Positions 8,163-9,621 of a stretch of DNA of 9,621 nt are shown one piece after another (positions within the stretch are counted from its first letter, which is position 1; each line of letters starts with the position of its first letter). Under the pieces are notes generated by a model. It did not search any database. It saw only the letters and a list, made by a program, of their open reading frames with translations, and had not been told where the DNA came from. The stretch is from assembly GCA_947488485.1 (NCBI GenBank), contig CANKZO010000075.1, positions 1-9,621 on the forward strand, given 5' to 3'. The DNA comes from Opitutia bacterium. Its GTDB lineage: Bacteria > Verrucomicrobiota > Verrucomicrobiae > Opitutales > UBA953. Position numbers and translations under genes: made by a program.

Positions 8163-8798
8163 TCAGGACTGGCGCGGCTTCTCCTCCGGCAGCTCGTGGC
8201 GCACGAAGGTGATGATGGAGTGGGCGGCGATCTCCATCTCGGTGACGATGGAGCGGACGCGGCCGACCAGGAAGTGATGGCCGAGGGCGCAGCCGGCGGC
8301 GATGACCATGGCGAAACCCGCGGTGGCCAGGGCGCCTTGGACGCCGAGCAGGAGCCCGTCGGCGGAGCCGTAGACGCTGCCATCGCGCAGGGCGGTCGCG
8401 AGGTCGAAGCCGGCGAAGATGGCGCCGGCCAGACCGAGGAGGGGGGCGACGCGTCCGATCGCGGCGATCGTACCGAGACGGCGTTCCAGCACGGGCAGTT
8501 CGAGCAAGGCGGCTTCGGTGGCGGCGGCGCGCATGGCTTCCTCGCCGGAACTGGCCCGGAGGAGCGCGGCCTTGACGACGCGGGGGACGGGTCCGGGGGA
8601 TTCTTCGCAGGCGGCGAGCGCTTCGAGCGGTCGGCCGGCACGCAGGTTATTGCGGACGCCTTCGATGAAGTCGGAGGAGAGCACCAGGCCGCGATGGAGG
8701 AAGAGGGCGCGTTCGACGACGAAGACCAAGGCGAGGAACGACAGCACGAGCAGCAGCCACACGAAAGGGCCGGCGTCGAAGGGGAAGGAGAAACGCAT
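8163..8798 (-). CDS. MotA/TolQ/ExbB-family proton-channel protein
   Basis: Stator-like partner of the downstream ExbD-like protein in the inner membrane. The 211-residue protein has membrane helices at about 10-33, 108-133 and 149-175, with a cytoplasmic stretch between the first two. The TM2 region (AAIGRVAPLLGLAGAIFAGF) matches the TolQ/ExbB pattern APxxGLxGTVxG except that the pore Thr is Ala126. The TM3 Thr (Thr159, in GALATAGF) is present. Length is close to ExbB/TolQ, about 220-245, slightly short. The ATG at 8798 follows the TPR stop by 5 nt and the stop precedes the ExbD ATG by 1 nt, so all three are surely one transcript. Whether it still conducts protons is uncertain. Confidence 0.88.
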   Translation of the reverse strand: MRFSFPFDAGPFVWLLLVLSFLALVFVVERALFLHRGLVLSSDFIEGVRNNLRAGRPLEALAACEESPGPVPRVVKAALLRASSGEEAMRAAATEAALLELPVLERRLGTIAAIGRVAPLLGLAGAIFAGFDLATALRDGSVYGSADGLLLGVQGALATAGFAMVIAAGCALGHHFLVGRVRSIVTEMEIAAHSIITFVRHELPEEKPRQS

Positions 8799-8803
8799 GG
8801 GGC

Positions 8804-9621
8804 TTACTTGGGAGTGGACGACGAACCGCGGAGGGTCGCAAGTTTGCTTTCGGCCGTGGCCTGGCCGGGGAGCCGGCTGAGCCCGTTGGTCAGGCCATGG
8901 TTGACGGTGACGATGATCGAATAGGCCGCGATGGCCTCAGCCCGGTCGCCGTCCTGTTCGCAGAGCTCGCCCATCAGCAGGACGGAGCGGGCCAGCCAGA
9001 GCCGTCCTTCGGAGGAGAACCGGGCGGCGACTTCGCCGGGTCGCTCGCCGCGCATCGCCGCAAGCGCGCGGAGGAGCACCTTGCGGGCTTCGGCGCGGGA
9101 GGCGGCGGCTTCGGGTCCGGTCTCGGCCTTGGCGCGCTCGGTCAGCGTCAGCGCCCACTTATACCAGGCCTCGGTCTGCGTATCGGCGGAATCCTTGGAC
9201 CACGCTTCCGCGATGCGTTCGTAGGCTGCGGCCGCGCGGGCGATACGCTGGCGGTCCAGCTGGCCGATGCGATCGCGGCGTAGCTGCGCCAGGCCGAACA
9301 GCGCGTCGGCGCGGGCCATCTCGGCCTGCGGGCGGGCGGCGTCCGTGGGCCGGTCGCGGATCAGTCCGTCCAGTACCAGCAAGGCTTTGTCGAACTGGCC
9401 GAGCGAGCGGAGGATCTCCGCGCGGCGCAGGGTGACCCGGGTGAGCAGCGGGCTGAGCGGATAGGTTTCAGTGAAGCGCTCAAGCAGCTCTACGGCGTCC
9501 TTCAGTTTGCCTTCGCCGGCGGTCGGAGCCTGCAGGGCGGCCTGTTCCGAGGCTTCGTAGAGGCCGAGCGAGGCGAAATCGGCCAGCGAAGGTTCGCCGC
9601 CGAAATCCTTGGCGAGCGCTT
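8804..9621 (-). CDS. TPR-type helical repeat protein (N-terminus outside window)
   Basis: The frame runs from the right edge of the window to TAA at 8804, giving 271 visible residues with no stop, so a TTG start at 9382 is not the true start. The sequence is Ala/Leu/Arg/Glu-rich and made of amphipathic helix pairs. Recognisable TPR-like stretches are LKDAVELLERFTETYPLS, AEILRSLGQFDKALLVLDGL, and near the C-terminus ARSVLLMGELCEQDGDRAEA. TPR proteins of this kind commonly accompany ExbB/ExbD or Tol-Pal operons and are thought to act in the periplasm. Any signal peptide would be outside the window. It ends 5 nt before the ExbB-like gene, so it is the most upstream visible gene of this operon. 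Its partner and role are not deducible here. Confidence 0.85.
   Translation of the reverse strand, partial: ALAKDFGGEPSLADFASLGLYEASEQAALQAPTAGEGKLKDAVELLERFTETYPLSPLLTRVTLRRAEILRSLGQFDKALLVLDGLIRDRPTDAARPQAEMARADALFGLAQLRRDRIGQLDRQRIARAAAAYERIAEAWSKDSADTQTEAWYKWALTLTERAKAETGPEAAASRAEARKVLLRALAAMRGERPGEVAARFSSEGRLWLARSVLLMGELCEQDGDRAEAIAAYSIIVTVNHGLTNGLSRLPGQATAESKLATLRGSSSTPK

Noticed and set aside
8162..8641. Longer ExbD-like frame starting at 8641
   Set aside because: The added 160 residues are Pro/Ser/Ala-rich, lie entirely within the ExbB-like gene in another frame, and lack family features. The ATG at 8161 gives the normal ExbD architecture.

Overview
The window looks like a chromosomal segment of a GC-rich Gram-negative bacterium. 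Verrucomicrobiota, probably class Opitutae, is my best guess. It rests on the divergent TPR/ExbB/ExbD cassette, the variant CdsA signature, the short tandem repeats between genes and the lack of Shine-Dalgarno sequences. None of these is decisive without a database search. I see no mobile element, phage gene, tRNA, rRNA or CRISPR array.

Layout. One gene lies on the + strand: the 3' end of an FAD-dependent (DAO/MnmC-C-like) oxidoreductase at 1-477. It converges on nine minus-strand genes that fill the rest of the window. The convergent gap (478-643) is largely made of short tandem repeats with 7-bp and 12-bp periods. In transcription order (right to left) the minus-strand genes are: a TPR-type protein whose start is outside the window; a MotA/TolQ/ExbB-family protein; an ExbD-family protein; uppS; cdsA; miaA; a peroxiredoxin; acnA; a small three-helix membrane protein; and aroQ.

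The first six (9621 down to 5122) are packed like one operon, with gaps of 5, 1 and 45 nt and overlaps of 4 and 1 nt. They join a putative energised envelope complex (TPR-ExbB-ExbD) to undecaprenyl-PP synthesis (UppS), CDP-diacylglycerol synthesis (CdsA) and tRNA isopentenylation (MiaA). UppS and MiaA both draw on isoprenoid diphosphates. Downstream, the peroxiredoxin and acnA each end in a clear intrinsic terminator, so they appear to be separate units. Peroxide removal beside the Fe-S enzyme aconitase makes functional sense. The three-helix protein and aroQ close the array.

Main points of interest: (1) the ExbB/ExbD pair lacks the transmembrane Asp of ExbD and the TM2 Thr of ExbB that carry protons in characterised motors; (2) a strong G-quadruplex motif abuts the start codon of the peroxiredoxin gene on its template strand; (3) the acnA terminator ends only 6 nt before the start codon of the next gene, leaving no room for a promoter between them; (4) none of nine visible start codons has a recognisable Shine-Dalgarno sequence; (5) the convergent gap is built of tandem repeats. 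No stretch of more than 300 bases lacks a gene.
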